64,000 bases of DNA. Origin: Nitrospirota bacterium (GTDB lineage: Bacteria > Nitrospirota > Thermodesulfovibrionia > Thermodesulfovibrionales > UBA6898). The translations under genes were made by a program, and so were the position numbers. The stretch covers positions 1 to 64,000 of the forward strand of contig QKDO01000086.1 in the NCBI GenBank assembly GCA_003252075.1, written 5' to 3'. The notes under the pieces are model-generated. The model did no database searches, had not been told where the DNA came from, and saw only the letters and a program-made list of their open reading frames with translations. Shown piece after piece: positions 1 to 11,189 of the stretch. Numbering within the stretch: position 1 is the stretch's first letter; every line of letters begins with the position of its first letter.

Positions 1-699
1 CTGGAGCGGCAGCGATGGGAGAGAATACTTGACCTTCTGATTGAACGGAACGTCGGCACGAAGATCCTCATGGAGACGAGAGTTGATGACATCCTCAGGG
101 ATGAGGATATCATGTGGAAGTACCAGAAGGCGGACATTGATCATATCTATGTCGGCGTAGAGGCAACGAACCAGGAGGCCCTTGACCTCTTCAGGAAAGA
201 GATAAAGGTCGAACAGTCCAAGCGTGCCCTTGACCTTATCAATGAATATAATATTGTCTCAGAGACATCGTTTGTTCTCGGCATGCCTGATGATACAAAG
301 GAAAAGATCAGGAATACCGTCGAACTTGCCAAGTACTACAACCCGGACCTTGCCTTCTTCCTCGCGATCGCACCATGGCCGTACTCCGAGATCTACCCGA
401 TACTCAAGCCCTATATCGAGGAATGGGATTACAGCAAATATAACCTTGTAGAGCCGGTCGTGAAACCCAAGGAAATGACCCTTGACGAAGTGAGGAAGGA
501 ACTCGGCCTTGCATCGAAGAACTTCTATATGAACAAGCTCAGGAACCTCGAGAAACTTACACCGGAGAAGCAGGAGTTCATGATCAAGGTGACCAAGATC
601 ATTGCAAATAATTCTTACCTCAAAGAGCACATGAAGGGCGAGATACCGGAGGAGATGAAAAAGTTCTTTGACCGGCTGGCCGTCAAGGCGAAAGCCTAG
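1..699 (+). CDS. Radical SAM protein, C-terminal part (HpnR/B12-radical SAM type)
   Basis: The frame is open from base 1, so the gene is cut at its 5' end and only about 232 C-terminal residues are visible. The Cys motif that binds the 4Fe-4S cluster and any cobalamin-binding domain lie outside the window. The visible part contains the second half of a radical SAM barrel (YVGVEATNQE, then SFVLGMPDDT) followed by a helical tail with AIAPWPYSEIYP and DYSKYNLVEPVVKP. This tail recalls the B12-dependent radical SAM group that includes the hopanoid C-3 methylase HpnR. That assignment is from memory of the family and is moderate; a generic B12-binding radical SAM protein is the safe reading. A short hairpin (692-708) overlaps the stop but has no U-run. 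Confidence 0.7.
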   Translation: MERQRWERILDLLIERNVGTKILMETRVDDILRDEDIMWKYQKADIDHIYVGVEATNQEALDLFRKEIKVEQSKRALDLINEYNIVSETSFVLGMPDDTKEKIRNTVELAKYYNPDLAFFLAIAPWPYSEIYPILKPYIEEWDYSKYNLVEPVVKPKEMTLDEVRKELGLASKNFYMNKLRNLEKLTPEKQEFMIKVTKIIANNSYLKEHMKGEIPEEMKKFFDRLAVKAKA

Positions 700-1197
700 G
701 AAAGGCTTCCGCATCGTTCCTGCCTGAGCAGCTGCAATCTCTAACACAGAAATAACTTCCGTGCGGTAAAAAACTGACTTCCATCCCCGCCCGATTCTGT
801 CGTCCACAACAAAACATTAATAGAGGCACGTGTGCTGCCATCAGTCCTCCAGATATTTCTTGATGAAGCATGTTCAATGTTCTGACGCCACAATGCGCTT
901 ATCGGCTGAGGGCTTTGATGACCTCGTGGTATTGATGTATGTTCCTGCTTCCATGCGCTAAAGAACGCTGGTGACAAGACCATAGTGAATAGAAAGGTCC
1001 TTTGTAACCTGTTGTTTATTCTGACATTATAATTCTTAAAGAATCGCAGTCAATGGCGTGAATAAGATTTGCTTATTAAGAATACAGATTATTTAATGGC
1101 TAACTTCTTAATTTTAATGCAATTTTCCTTGACTTCAATTTTCTCCCTATGATAACCTTCGTAAGTTTTTCGTCGAAATCCAATCCAAGGGGACGCG
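700..1197. other. 500-bp gene-free region before the ATP synthase operon
   Basis: No ORF here has a credible start, ribosome site and protein-like composition. The first half is mixed in composition; from about 1010 onward it is AT-rich, as expected for promoter DNA. A perfect TATAAT lies at 1028-1033 with only a weak TTGTAA 20 bp upstream, and a TTGACT at 1129-1134 is followed by TATGAT at too short a spacing. The operon promoter is probably in 1000-1160 but cannot be fixed. Short minus-strand reading frames at 741-983 look partly protein-like but match nothing I recognise and could be the remains of a dead gene. Confidence 0.5.
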
Positions 1198-1620
1198 ATG
1201 CTCAACATCGAGATACAATGGTTTATCGTTCTGCTCGTTAATTTCCTTGTTCTTGTTTATCTGCTCAATGTAATTCTCTTCAAGCCTCTTCTGCGCATCT
1301 TCAAGGAACGCGAAGAAAGCGTGAAGGGCTCTCTTGACGCTGCAAAAGAAATGGACAGGAAAAAGGACGAGGGCCTGGAGAGGATGAACAAGGAACTTTC
1401 CGAGGCACGGCATAAGGCCAAGGACGTTTTCGAAAAATTGCGGGAGGACGCACTCAGCAGGCAGAAAGCCCTGCTTTCAGACGCTGAAGGTCAGGCGTCG
1501 ACCATGCTCCAAAGGGCCCGCCAAGAGCTGAAGGCAGAGGCAGAAAAAGCAAGAGTTTCCTTAAAGGCGGACGCAGAGAAATTCTCTGATGAGATCGTCA
1601 GGAAGCTGGTAAAGGCATGA
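1198..1620 (+). CDS. atpF': ATP synthase F0 subunit b'
   Basis: This 140-residue protein has one N-terminal membrane helix (about residues 7-28) followed by a long charged, Ala/Lys/Glu-rich coiled coil, the form of a peripheral-stalk b-type subunit. It is the first gene of the ATP synthase operon and the next gene encodes a second b-type subunit, so the pair forms a b/b' heterodimeric stalk linking F0 to F1. The ATG follows a GGGGA ribosome site. The stop overlaps the next start by four bases (ATGA). Genes for subunits a and c are not in the window and must be elsewhere. The order b'-b-delta-alpha-gamma-beta-epsilon is the one known from Geobacter-like and Nitrospirota genomes. Confidence 0.9.
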   Translation: MLNIEIQWFIVLLVNFLVLVYLLNVILFKPLLRIFKEREESVKGSLDAAKEMDRKKDEGLERMNKELSEARHKAKDVFEKLREDALSRQKALLSDAEGQASTMLQRARQELKAEAEKARVSLKADAEKFSDEIVRKLVKA

Positions 1621-2249
1621 TGCGGCGAGTCACGCATGCGACATCAGGAGTGAAGCGTCCAGGAATCACTATGGACGTACTGCATAAGATTCTCTGCCTG
1701 ACACCTACCGCCGTACTCCTTACGGTCTCTCTCTCTTTCGCCAGTGGCGGAGAAGGAGCTGAACCGAGTCTTTTCAAGGCCTATTTCTGGGCTATCATCA
1801 ACTTCCTTATCCTTGTTGGTCTGCTGGTCTTCATGATGAAGAAGATGGACATCAAGGGGTATTTCAAAAAGAGAACAGAGCTGATCGAGCAGTCACTGAA
1901 AGAGGCACGTGAGGCCAAGGAACTTGCCCAGAAGGCGCTGGTTCAGGTAGAGGAGAGGCTCAAGATCAAGGACAAAGAGATTGAGGAGATACTGAAAGCT
2001 GCCCGGGAGTCAGGAGAAAGGGAAACCGGGCGCCTGGCTGAGGAGGGCGACAGGCTCAAGGCAAGGATTCTGGAACAGACCCGGAACAATATAGACTTCG
2101 AGGTGAAACAGGCAAAAGAGGCGATCAAGCAGGAGGCCGTGGAGATTGCCATGGAACTGGCCGAGAAAAAGCTGAAGGAAAAGCTCACCAAAGAGGAGCA
2201 GATGAAGCTGCTCGAAGAATCAATTTCCAAAATAGAGGGTAAGAATTGA
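1617..2249 (+). CDS. atpF: ATP synthase F0 subunit b
   Basis: This is the second stalk subunit, 210 residues from the ATG that overlaps the b' stop. A hydrophobic stretch at about residues 25-42, ending in SLSFASGGEG, looks like a cleavable signal or extra helix. It precedes the membrane helix at about 53-75 and a long coiled coil. An in-frame ATG at residue 19 could be the real start and would put the signal-like segment at the N-terminus. An N-terminal extension before the membrane anchor is known for b subunits of several deltaproteobacterial-type synthases. The gene ends in an overlap with the TTG start of atpH. Confidence 0.88.
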   Translation: MMRRVTHATSGVKRPGITMDVLHKILCLTPTAVLLTVSLSFASGGEGAEPSLFKAYFWAIINFLILVGLLVFMMKKMDIKGYFKKRTELIEQSLKEAREAKELAQKALVQVEERLKIKDKEIEEILKAARESGERETGRLAEEGDRLKARILEQTRNNIDFEVKQAKEAIKQEAVEIAMELAEKKLKEKLTKEEQMKLLEESISKIEGKN

Positions 2250-2785
2250 AACCGGTAAAACAAGCAAAACGATATGCCAAGATGTTTATCAATGTTGTGG
2301 GCATGGAAGGTGCGGCTCAGGCACTTGCTGAACTGACGTTGATCGAGCAGTTGATGATAAGGAGCAGCGGGTTCCGGAGTCTTCTGCTGAACCCGGGGTT
2401 TTCGCAAGCTGAAAAGGAAGGCGCTATCCGAAAGGTCGCGGAGAGGGCAAAGATATCCGATAGGGTCACAAAGTTTGTCGTTTACCTGACCGGGAGCCGG
2501 CTTATCGCCGCGCTCTCAGAAATCCTCAGGAGAGCGACGGAAATATATCTTGAAAAGAAGAAGCAGGCGAAGGCTGTGGTATTTACGCCTGTTGAAGTTG
2601 CGAAGGGCTATGAAGAGAGGCTGAAGGTCTCTCTCAAAAAACTGGTGGACCGCGATGTCGAGATTGAATATGTCATCGATTCTTCTTTGCTCGGCGGTGT
2701 GCTGGTGAAGGTGGGAAGTACCATGTACGACAGCAGCGTAAAAGGCCAACTCAGGCTATTAAAAGATGAGCTGATAAAGGGGTGA
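2246..2785 (+). CDS. atpH: ATP synthase F1 subunit delta
   Basis: This 179-residue delta subunit joins the peripheral stalk to the top of the alpha3beta3 head. The N-terminal helical domain begins [10 protein letters not shown] and the C-terminal signature is [20 protein letters not shown], typical of OSCP/delta. The start is TTG, overlapping the atpF stop (TTGA), which implies coupled translation. The nearest in-frame ATG is 11 codons downstream and would remove conserved N-terminal helix residues, so TTG is preferred. Only four bases separate the stop from atpA. Confidence 0.9.
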   Translation: MKPVKQAKRYAKMFINVVGMEGAAQALAELTLIEQLMIRSSGFRSLLLNPGFSQAEKEGAIRKVAERAKISDRVTKFVVYLTGSRLIAALSEILRRATEIYLEKKKQAKAVVFTPVEVAKGYEERLKVSLKKLVDRDVEIEYVIDSSLLGGVLVKVGSTMYDSSVKGQLRLLKDELIKG

Positions 2786-2789
2786 ACTG

Positions 2790-4298
2790 ATGGAAATTAA
2801 GGTTGATGAGATAAGTGAGCTGTTACGGAAGCAGATAGCTGACTTCGAGAAAAAGGTTGACGTGAGCGAGGTCGGAACGGTCCTGTCCGTTGGCGACGGC
2901 ATAGCCAGGGTCTATGGCCTTGAAAAGTGCATGGCTTCAGAACTCCTCGAATTCGCGAATGGTGTCATGGGCATGGCGCTCAATCTGGAAGAGGATGCGG
3001 TCGGCGCTGTTCTGTTCGGTGAAGATTCGTTGATCCATGAAGGTGATGTCGTAAAACGTACGGGAAGGATCATGTCCGTGCCTGCCGGTGATGCACTCAA
3101 GGGCCGCGTTGTCAATGCGATCGGTCAGCCCATTGATGGAAAGGGACCGATCAATACGAAGGAGATGCGCATTGTTGATGTTGTTGCTCCCGGAATTATT
3201 GAGAGAAAATCGGTTCATGAGCCGCTCCAGACCGGGTTGAAGGCCATCGATGCCATGATCCCGATCGGCAGAGGCCAGCGCGAACTTATCATCGGCGACC
3301 GCCAGACCGGGAAGAGCGCAGTAGCGGTTGATGCGATCATCAACCAGAAGGGCGGCGATGTCACCTGTATCTATGTCGCGGTCGGCCAGAAACAGTCAAA
3401 TATCGCACGTCTTGTGAAGACCCTTGAGGAGAATGGTGCGATGGAGCATACGATCGTTGTTTCGGCAACTGCCAGCGATCCGGCGCCCCTCCAGTACATC
3501 GCGCCCTATACCGGCTGTGCCATGGGTGAATTTTTCCGGGACAACGGCAAGCATGCCCTGATCGTATATGATGACCTGTCCAAGCAGGCTACGGCATACC
3601 GCCAGCTTTCGCTCCTGCTCAGAAGGCCGCCAGGCCGTGAGGCGTTCCCGGGCGATGTTTTCTATCTCCATTCACGTCTGCTGGAAAGGGCGGCGAAGCT
3701 CTCTGACGAGCTTGGCGGAGGCTCCCTGACCGCACTCCCGATCATCGAGACACAGGCCGGTGACGTTTCCGGATATATCCCGACGAACGTTATTTCGATC
3801 ACCGACGGCCAGATCTATCTGGAGCCGGAACTCTTTTATGCCGGCGTGCGTCCTGCGGTCAATGTTGGTCTTTCGGTCAGCCGCGTCGGCGGCGCAGCCC
3901 AGACCAAGGCAATGAAACAGGTCGCCGGTACGCTGAGACTTGACCTTGCACAGTTCAGGGAGCTTGCCGCTTTTGCGCAGTTCGGCAGCGACCTGGATAA
4001 ATCGACGCTTGCACAGATCGAACGAGGAAAGAGGATGGTAGAGCTCTTGAAGCAGGGCCAGTATGTGCCCATGTCCATGGTGGAGCAGGTTGCGGTCCTC
4101 TATGCTGCAACACAGGGCTATATCGATGATATCCCGGTAGAGTCGGTAAGGAAATTCGAAGAGGAATTCCTCCGGTTCATGAAGGACCGCAAGGCTGATG
4201 TGCTTAAGGAACTCGCTGATAAGAAAGCGCTGGACGATGACCTTAAGGCCAAGATGACCAAGGCCATTGAGGACTTCAAAAAAGGGTTCCAGGCGTAA
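2790..4298 (+). CDS. atpA: ATP synthase F1 subunit alpha
   Basis: The 502-residue non-catalytic nucleotide-binding subunit of F1. An N-terminal beta-barrel is followed by the P-loop GDRQTGKSA (residues 169-177), the Walker B region around [11 protein letters not shown], and the signature [17 protein letters not shown], which carries the arginine finger reaching into the beta-subunit site. Length and motifs are normal. It sits between atpH and atpG with gaps of four and eight bases, as part of one transcript. Confidence 0.98.
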   Translation: MEIKVDEISELLRKQIADFEKKVDVSEVGTVLSVGDGIARVYGLEKCMASELLEFANGVMGMALNLEEDAVGAVLFGEDSLIHEGDVVKRTGRIMSVPAGDALKGRVVNAIGQPIDGKGPINTKEMRIVDVVAPGIIERKSVHEPLQTGLKAIDAMIPIGRGQRELIIGDRQTGKSAVAVDAIINQKGGDVTCIYVAVGQKQSNIARLVKTLEENGAMEHTIVVSATASDPAPLQYIAPYTGCAMGEFFRDNGKHALIVYDDLSKQATAYRQLSLLLRRPPGREAFPGDVFYLHSRLLERAAKLSDELGGGSLTALPIIETQAGDVSGYIPTNVISITDGQIYLEPELFYAGVRPAVNVGLSVSRVGGAAQTKAMKQVAGTLRLDLAQFRELAAFAQFGSDLDKSTLAQIERGKRMVELLKQGQYVPMSMVEQVAVLYAATQGYIDDIPVESVRKFEEEFLRFMKDRKADVLKELADKKALDDDLKAKMTKAIEDFKKGFQA

Positions 4299-4306
4299 GG
4301 TAGGCG

Positions 4307-6642
<2,336 letters not shown>

Positions 6643-6644
6643 GA

Positions 6645-7058
6645 ATGGCAGAAGGAAAATTTCTTCTTGAGATAGTGACGCCTCATGGTCTCGTCTTCAG
6701 CGAAGAGGTCGATGAGGTAACAGCGAACGGCAGCGAAGGCGAGTTTGGCGTGTTGCCCGAACACGTCCCCTTCGTGACGACCCTCAAGGTGGGCATGCTC
6801 ACCTGCAGAACGGGGAACCAGACCGTGATCTTCTTTGTCAGCTGGTCCTATTGCGGGATAGGTCCAAGGGGCATGCTCGTCCTTGCCGATAGCGCTGAAC
6901 GGTCCGATGAGATCGATGTCGAGCGTGCAAAGGCTGCCATGAAGCGTGCAGAAGAACGACTGAAGAAGGCAGAAGAGGTCGACTTCAAAAGAGCTGAGAC
7001 CGCGCTTGAACGTGCCGTAACCAGGATTCAGATCGCGGAGATCAAAAGAATAAAATAA
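6645..7058 (+). CDS. atpC: ATP synthase F1 subunit epsilon
   Basis: This 137-residue subunit has an N-terminal beta-sandwich (LLEIVTPHGLVFSEEVDEV, GEFGVLPEHVPFVT) and a C-terminal helical hairpin rich in Glu, Lys and Ala (about residues 87-137). The hairpin in this family restrains ATP hydrolysis. It is the last gene of the operon, two bases after atpD, and is followed by a strong intrinsic terminator. Confidence 0.95.
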   Translation: MAEGKFLLEIVTPHGLVFSEEVDEVTANGSEGEFGVLPEHVPFVTTLKVGMLTCRTGNQTVIFFVSWSYCGIGPRGMLVLADSAERSDEIDVERAKAAMKRAEERLKKAEEVDFKRAETALERAVTRIQIAEIKRIK

Positions 7059-7084
7059 GAGAGATACTGTTGGATAATCTCTGC

Positions 7085-7120
7085 AAGGGCTGGCCGTAGG
7101 GTCAGCCCTTTTTGTTTTTT
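7085..7120 (+). terminator. Intrinsic terminator of the ATP synthase operon
   Basis: An 11-bp stem (7085-7095 with 7100-7110, one G-U pair, GTAG loop) is followed by a T-rich run interrupted by a single G. It ends the atp transcript 27 bases after atpC. The last codons and the stop of the convergent ald gene lie inside it. On the minus strand the hairpin has no U-run, so it works in one direction only. Confidence 0.85.
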
Positions 7121-8190
7121 GACAGAACAGCCGCGAGAGCCGGATGGAGTATCTCTCCATCGTGGGTATTCAGCGCGGTTTTCAGGATAGTGTCCGTCAC
7201 CGCTTTTTTGATACCCCTGTCGGCAAGCATCGTTACATAGGGTAAGGTCGCGTTTGTCAGTGCCATCGTTGATGTGCGGGGGAATGCCCCCGGCATATTG
7301 GCAACCGTGTAATGAATGATGCCGTCAACTGCATAGACCGGATCGTCATGGGTGGTCGGTCGCGAGGTTTCTGCACATCCTCCCTGGTCGATGGAGACAT
7401 CAACAATGACCGAGCCTTTCTTCATTGACCGTATCATGTCCCGTGATATGAGCAACGGTGTTTTTCCTCCCGGAACCAGAACGGCCCCGATGACCACATC
7501 CGCCTCGGCTATCTCCCTGGTGATGTTGTTCTGCGTGAGCGGGAGCGTCTTTATGCTCCCCCCGTAGATCTCATCGATTTTCTGAAGTTTTTCGCTGCCC
7601 CTGTTCAGGACAATGACATCCATACCGATACCGAAGGCAACACGGGCAGCGTTCATCCCTACGACGCCCGCACCCAGGATTACAGCTCTGCCGGGCCTGA
7701 CCCCTGGTACGCCCGAGGGAAGGATTCCCGTACCTCCGTGAATCTTCTGCAGATACCATGAACCGACAAGCGGGGCCATTCTCCCGGCAACTTCGCTCAT
7801 CGGCGCGAGAAGGGGCAATACCCCGTCCTTTTGGAGCGTTTCATAGCCGAAGGCAGAGATGCGTTTCTTGAGAAGGATGTCCGTCAATTCGCGGTTCGGT
7901 GCCAGGTGAAGATAGGTGAAGAGTGCCTGCTGCTTCCTGAGGAGGTCATACTCCTGAGGAAGGGGCTCCTTGACCTTTACAATAAGCTCAGCCTTGCTGA
8001 AGAGCGTTGACCTGTCAATAATGTCGGCATCAGCTTCGAGATATTCCTCATCAGAAAAGCCGCTGCCCACACCTGCTCCTGTCTCCACCAGCACGGTATG
8101 CTTATGTCTTTTCAGTTCTGCTGCTCCCGCAGGAGTGATACCCACGCGGTATTCTTCTTTTTTTATCTCTTTTGGCATTCCAATGATCAT
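7102..8190 (-). CDS. ald: Alanine dehydrogenase
   Basis: This 362-residue NAD-dependent enzyme interconverts L-alanine and pyruvate plus ammonia. The N-terminal part carries Arg15 (EYRVGITP), Lys74 in VKVKEP and His95 in TYLHLA, matching substrate-binding residues of the family. The Rossmann motif is ILGAGVVGMNAA and the catalytic aspartate lies in VSIDQGGC. The gene is convergent with the atp operon: its stop codon and its KNKKG tail are encoded by the complement of the atpC terminator and T-run. It has no operon partner in view. Confidence 0.95.
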   Translation of the reverse strand: MIIGMPKEIKKEEYRVGITPAGAAELKRHKHTVLVETGAGVGSGFSDEEYLEADADIIDRSTLFSKAELIVKVKEPLPQEYDLLRKQQALFTYLHLAPNRELTDILLKKRISAFGYETLQKDGVLPLLAPMSEVAGRMAPLVGSWYLQKIHGGTGILPSGVPGVRPGRAVILGAGVVGMNAARVAFGIGMDVIVLNRGSEKLQKIDEIYGGSIKTLPLTQNNITREIAEADVVIGAVLVPGGKTPLLISRDMIRSMKKGSVIVDVSIDQGGCAETSRPTTHDDPVYAVDGIIHYTVANMPGAFPRTSTMALTNATLPYVTMLADRGIKKAVTDTILKTALNTHDGEILHPALAAVLSKNKKG

Positions 8191-8297
8191 GACATTCCTT
8201 CAGGGGAAGATTTTCTCACATTGTATCACATATCAGGGCTGCCCGGACGCGAAGGATAGCTGCATAAAGCAGGGAGGGGATGACCTGGCAAGACGGA

Positions 8298-8331
8298 GGC
8301 ATCCGATACGGACAGAGCCGTACCGGATGCC
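8298..8331 (-). terminator. Long hairpin downstream of the beta-propeller gene
   Basis: A 14-bp inverted repeat (8298-8311 with 8318-8331, one mismatch, ACAGAG loop) lies eight bases past the stop of the minus-strand beta-propeller gene. The stem is strong, but the sequence after it on the minus strand has no clear U-run. It may therefore be a processing or stability hairpin rather than a classic terminator. Confidence 0.45.
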
Positions 8332-8338
8332 ACGGGAG

Positions 8339-9472
8339 TCAGTTCTTCCAGTTGCCGTCCAGGCCGCAGAGTACGGAGCTCTTGTCACCAAGTCCTATAT
8401 TCTTATGGCAGTCAACGCATACGGAAACCGGTTTGCCAATGATCTTTTTTGCATCAAAATCGTAGAGCTGCAGGGTGCCGTCCGTGATGGTCTTTCCCGG
8501 GATCGCCCTGCCGTCAGCGTCGCACCCCTCGGTGTTGGTCCTGAGCGTAAGGACTGCATATTTACCGTCAGGGGTGGGCATTGCATCGTGGTTCTGTCCG
8601 GCGGTCATTTTTTCGTCCACAAGCTTGAGGGTCTTGGCATCGATCAGCCAGAAGCGGTCGCCGGCTGACTCGAAGATAAAGTTGTCGTCCATGCTGAAGA
8701 ACTGCCGGAACGTTATGGTCTTGCCCGGTTCGCCGGTGAGGGTGTTTTTCTTTAAGATCTTCCATTTACCCTTCTCCAGCGACGGCAGATCGACGAGGAT
8801 GAAGTCGACCTTTCCGTTGGCCTTTCCGTCATCACCCTTCTGGTTCATGGATATGACGAATGTCTTCATGTCATTGGAGTTGATGCCATGAACGAAAACA
8901 TAGGATCCTTCCTTGTAGCCGATATCGCTGACGAACAGCCGGTGTTTATGTTCCAGGGTCTTTTTGTCGAACACGTCAATGAAGCCCTCAACGCCCATAA
9001 AAACCGGCATATAGTAATCTTTCGACTGCCCCGAGGCGCAGTACAGCGGTGGTTTTTCACCGGGCGCCCGCTTGTCTGGATCAAGGGCCAGATCCGTCAT
9101 CACCTTGCCGGTCTTCAGGTCTGATTTCCCGACATGCATCTTCTTGTTGGGGTCAAGTTTATAGGTTGACCAGAAGAGCGTTGTGGTATCGTTGACATCG
9201 ATTCTGGCATCATGGGTGGGATGCGTGTCCTTATCGCCGATGACCACCCGGTCAAGGTTGCTCACCGTTATCGGCGCTTCGGCAATGTTCGGGTCAATAA
9301 GGATCTCTGCCTTTGCAAAATGGCCGCCCATGCCGGCTACATACATGGTTGCTCCATAGGTCTTCTTTGCAGCATTGACAGAAGACGTCTGCGATACCCC
9401 TGATACGGTAAATGCAAGGTAGACAGCGGCAATAGCTGATAAGCCAAGAACAACGAGAAGACTTCTTTTCAT
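8339..9472 (-). CDS. Secreted beta-propeller protein with one c-type haem site
   Basis: The chosen ATG at 9472 follows a GGGGG ribosome site and gives 377 residues; an ORF start ten codons upstream lacks one. The N-terminus MKRSLLVVLGLSAIAAVYLAF is a signal peptide or anchor. The body consists of repeated short beta-rich units with blade-like spacing (DGKYAVLTLRT, FWLIDAKTLKLV, GTLQLYDFDAKK), suggesting a seven-bladed YVTN/WD40-like propeller. A single haem-binding CVDCH is near the C-terminus (about residues 352-356). This points to an exported protein that carries electrons or binds a ligand. I cannot name the family. It is monocistronic, between a hairpin and the divergent gph promoter. 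Confidence 0.7.
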   Translation of the reverse strand: MKRSLLVVLGLSAIAAVYLAFTVSGVSQTSSVNAAKKTYGATMYVAGMGGHFAKAEILIDPNIAEAPITVSNLDRVVIGDKDTHPTHDARIDVNDTTTLFWSTYKLDPNKKMHVGKSDLKTGKVMTDLALDPDKRAPGEKPPLYCASGQSKDYYMPVFMGVEGFIDVFDKKTLEHKHRLFVSDIGYKEGSYVFVHGINSNDMKTFVISMNQKGDDGKANGKVDFILVDLPSLEKGKWKILKKNTLTGEPGKTITFRQFFSMDDNFIFESAGDRFWLIDAKTLKLVDEKMTAGQNHDAMPTPDGKYAVLTLRTNTEGCDADGRAIPGKTITDGTLQLYDFDAKKIIGKPVSVCVDCHKNIGLGDKSSVLCGLDGNWKN

Positions 9473-9686
9473 AGGATCCCCCTTTTTCGTATCTGTATTC
9501 ATGTTTGATCGTTTAACCGGGTTTATGCAGGGTAGTTTTTCTCCATCACCTCCCTTCCCAATGCAGGGTAACCGATGTGCTTACGGAAGCAATTCCGGAC
9601 ATAGTACCATAGCCATAGCTGTGCTTATCTAATTAATTAAATCTATAGCTCCATAGTTACGTTGTAGTGAAACAGGGCAATAACGT

Positions 9687-9715
9687 TTTACGCCATGTCC
9701 GTATTCCGGTATAAT
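9687..9715 (+). promoter_or_regulatory. Candidate sigma70-type promoter of gph
   Basis: TTTACG (9687-9692) and a perfect TATAAT (9710-9715) are separated by 17 bp. The expected transcription start is at about 9721-9724, on or next to the gph ATG at 9724, so the message could be leaderless. No ribosome site is visible before the ATG, which agrees. Confidence 0.45.
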
Positions 9716-9723
9716 GCAGTGTC

Positions 9724-10383
9724 ATGATGAGGCTCATTATCTTCGACCTTGACGGAACACTTGTCGATTCAAGTGTCGATCTGACGAACGCTCTCAATTA
9801 CGCGATCGAACCCTATGATATGGAGCAGATGACCGTGCAGAGGACCAAAGGCCTTGTTGGTGAAGGTATAACCCGGCTGATCGAAAAGCTGCTCGGACAG
9901 GAAATGATCGCTCTTCGGCAGCCTGTCATGGACCGGTTCATGGAGCACTACACAGCGCATCTTGTCGATTTCACCAGGCCTTATGCCGGGGTACCGGAAA
10001 CGCTCGCTGTTCTGCATCAGTATAAGAAAGCGGTTATTTCAAACAAGCGGGAAACCCTCACCCGGCAAGTGCTTCGGGAACTCGGACTCTTGCCCTATTT
10101 TGATGCGGTGCTTGGGAGCGATAGTGTTGATGAGAAAAAACCTTCTCCGAAACCTCTCCTGACGGTTATGGCAATGTTCTCCTGTTCTCGCGGAGAAACC
10201 GTGATCGTCGGTGACAGCAACTTTGACATCGATGCAGGCAAGGCCGCGGGAATCTCTACCATAGCGGTATCCTACGGATTCCGTGACGCTGCGCTTCTGC
10301 AGCAGGCTGATCGCATCGTGGCACGTTTTCCGGAGCTTCCTCTTATCCTGGAAAGACTGGGTGAACATGGAAACAACCCTTGA
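9724..10383 (+). CDS. gph: HAD-family phosphoglycolate phosphatase
   Basis: This 219-residue HAD hydrolase has motif I IIFDLDGTLVDS (about residues 4-15) with both aspartates, motif II around VISNKRE, a lysine in DEKKPSPKP, and motif IV GDSNFDIDAGKAAG. A helical cap lies between motifs I and II. Family and length fit phosphoglycolate phosphatase (Gph/PGP), which removes 2-phosphoglycolate; other small phosphomonoesters are possible. The first of two adjacent ATG codons is used. The 3' end overlaps the methyltransferase gene by 17 bases. Confidence 0.8.
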   Translation: MMRLIIFDLDGTLVDSSVDLTNALNYAIEPYDMEQMTVQRTKGLVGEGITRLIEKLLGQEMIALRQPVMDRFMEHYTAHLVDFTRPYAGVPETLAVLHQYKKAVISNKRETLTRQVLRELGLLPYFDAVLGSDSVDEKKPSPKPLLTVMAMFSCSRGETVIVGDSNFDIDAGKAAGISTIAVSYGFRDAALLQQADRIVARFPELPLILERLGEHGNNP

Positions 10384-11086
10384 CGGCATCCGTGACATCA
10401 AGGTCTATCAGAACAAGCAGGGCTACCGCTTTTCTGTAGACGCGGTCCTCCTGTGCAGCTTTGCAGACATGCGATACGCAAGAAAAATTGCGGATCTGGG
10501 GGCCGGCTCAGGAATCATCGGACTGCTCCTGGCGCGTAAATATCCGAAGTCTGCGATCACGCTGGTTGAGCTCCAGGAATCCCTTTACCGGCTCGCCGTC
10601 AGGAATATCAGCATCAACGGGCTTGATGGCAGGGTCACCGCAGTGCTCTCTGATGTGGCGCATATTCAGCAGACGCTGGATGGCATGTCCTATGACCTCG
10701 TTGTCTCCAACCCGCCCTTCAGAAAACCGACGACCGGCAGGCTCAGTGCGGGTGAGGAGCGTGCGATCGCCCGCCACGAGCTCGCGCTGAGGTTCTCCGA
10801 CCTGGCAGGCGCTGCAGCATATCTTCTCAAGAGCAAAGGAAGGTTTTTCATGATATACCATCCGGAACGGCTGATCGAAGTATTTGATTCGCTCAGGACA
10901 TACCGGCTTGAGCCCAAGCGGATACGGTTTGTACACAACGATATCGGGTCGGAATCGAAGATCGTCCTGATCGAGGCGGTGAGAGACGGAAAGCCCGGGG
11001 TGAAGATCGAGAAGCCGCTCGCTATCTATCATGAGGATGGTTCCTACACGGACGAGGTGAGCGAAATGTACGGAGACGGAAGGTGA
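10367..11086 (+). CDS. trmN6: tRNA1(Val) (adenine-37-N6)-methyltransferase
   Basis: A class I SAM-dependent methyltransferase of 239 residues. The SAM-binding motif IADLGAGSGIIGLLLA (about residues 41-56) is followed by the N6-adenine signature SNPPF (114-118). The N-terminus KVYQNKQGYRFSVDAVLL matches the YfiC/TrmN6 group, which methylates adenine 37 of a valine tRNA. The ATG at 10367 inside gph is preferred over an upstream start because it begins the conserved domain. The overlap with gph suggests cotranscription. Confidence 0.8.
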   Translation: METTLDGIRDIKVYQNKQGYRFSVDAVLLCSFADMRYARKIADLGAGSGIIGLLLARKYPKSAITLVELQESLYRLAVRNISINGLDGRVTAVLSDVAHIQQTLDGMSYDLVVSNPPFRKPTTGRLSAGEERAIARHELALRFSDLAGAAAYLLKSKGRFFMIYHPERLIEVFDSLRTYRLEPKRIRFVHNDIGSESKIVLIEAVRDGKPGVKIEKPLAIYHEDGSYTDEVSEMYGDGR

Positions 11087-11130
11087 ACGGCCGGATCATG
11101 GCAGTAGTATCATGGTATGTGGAGAATGTA

Positions 11131-11160
11131 TGGCAATATCAGCAGGCCATTCAGTATAAT
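11131..11160 (+). promoter_or_regulatory. Candidate promoter of the tetrahaem cytochrome gene
   Basis: A perfect TATAAT (11155-11160) lies 29 bp before the ATG at 11190, with a weak TGGCAA (11131-11136) 18 bp upstream. An A-run follows the -10 box. Confidence 0.35.
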
Positions 11161-11189
11161 AAAAAAACTTTTTGATCAGGAGGAAGGCT

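Noticed and set aside
741..983. Possible transposase remnant on the minus strand
   Set aside because: Some stretches look protein-like, but no catalytic motif, terminal repeat or family match is seen.
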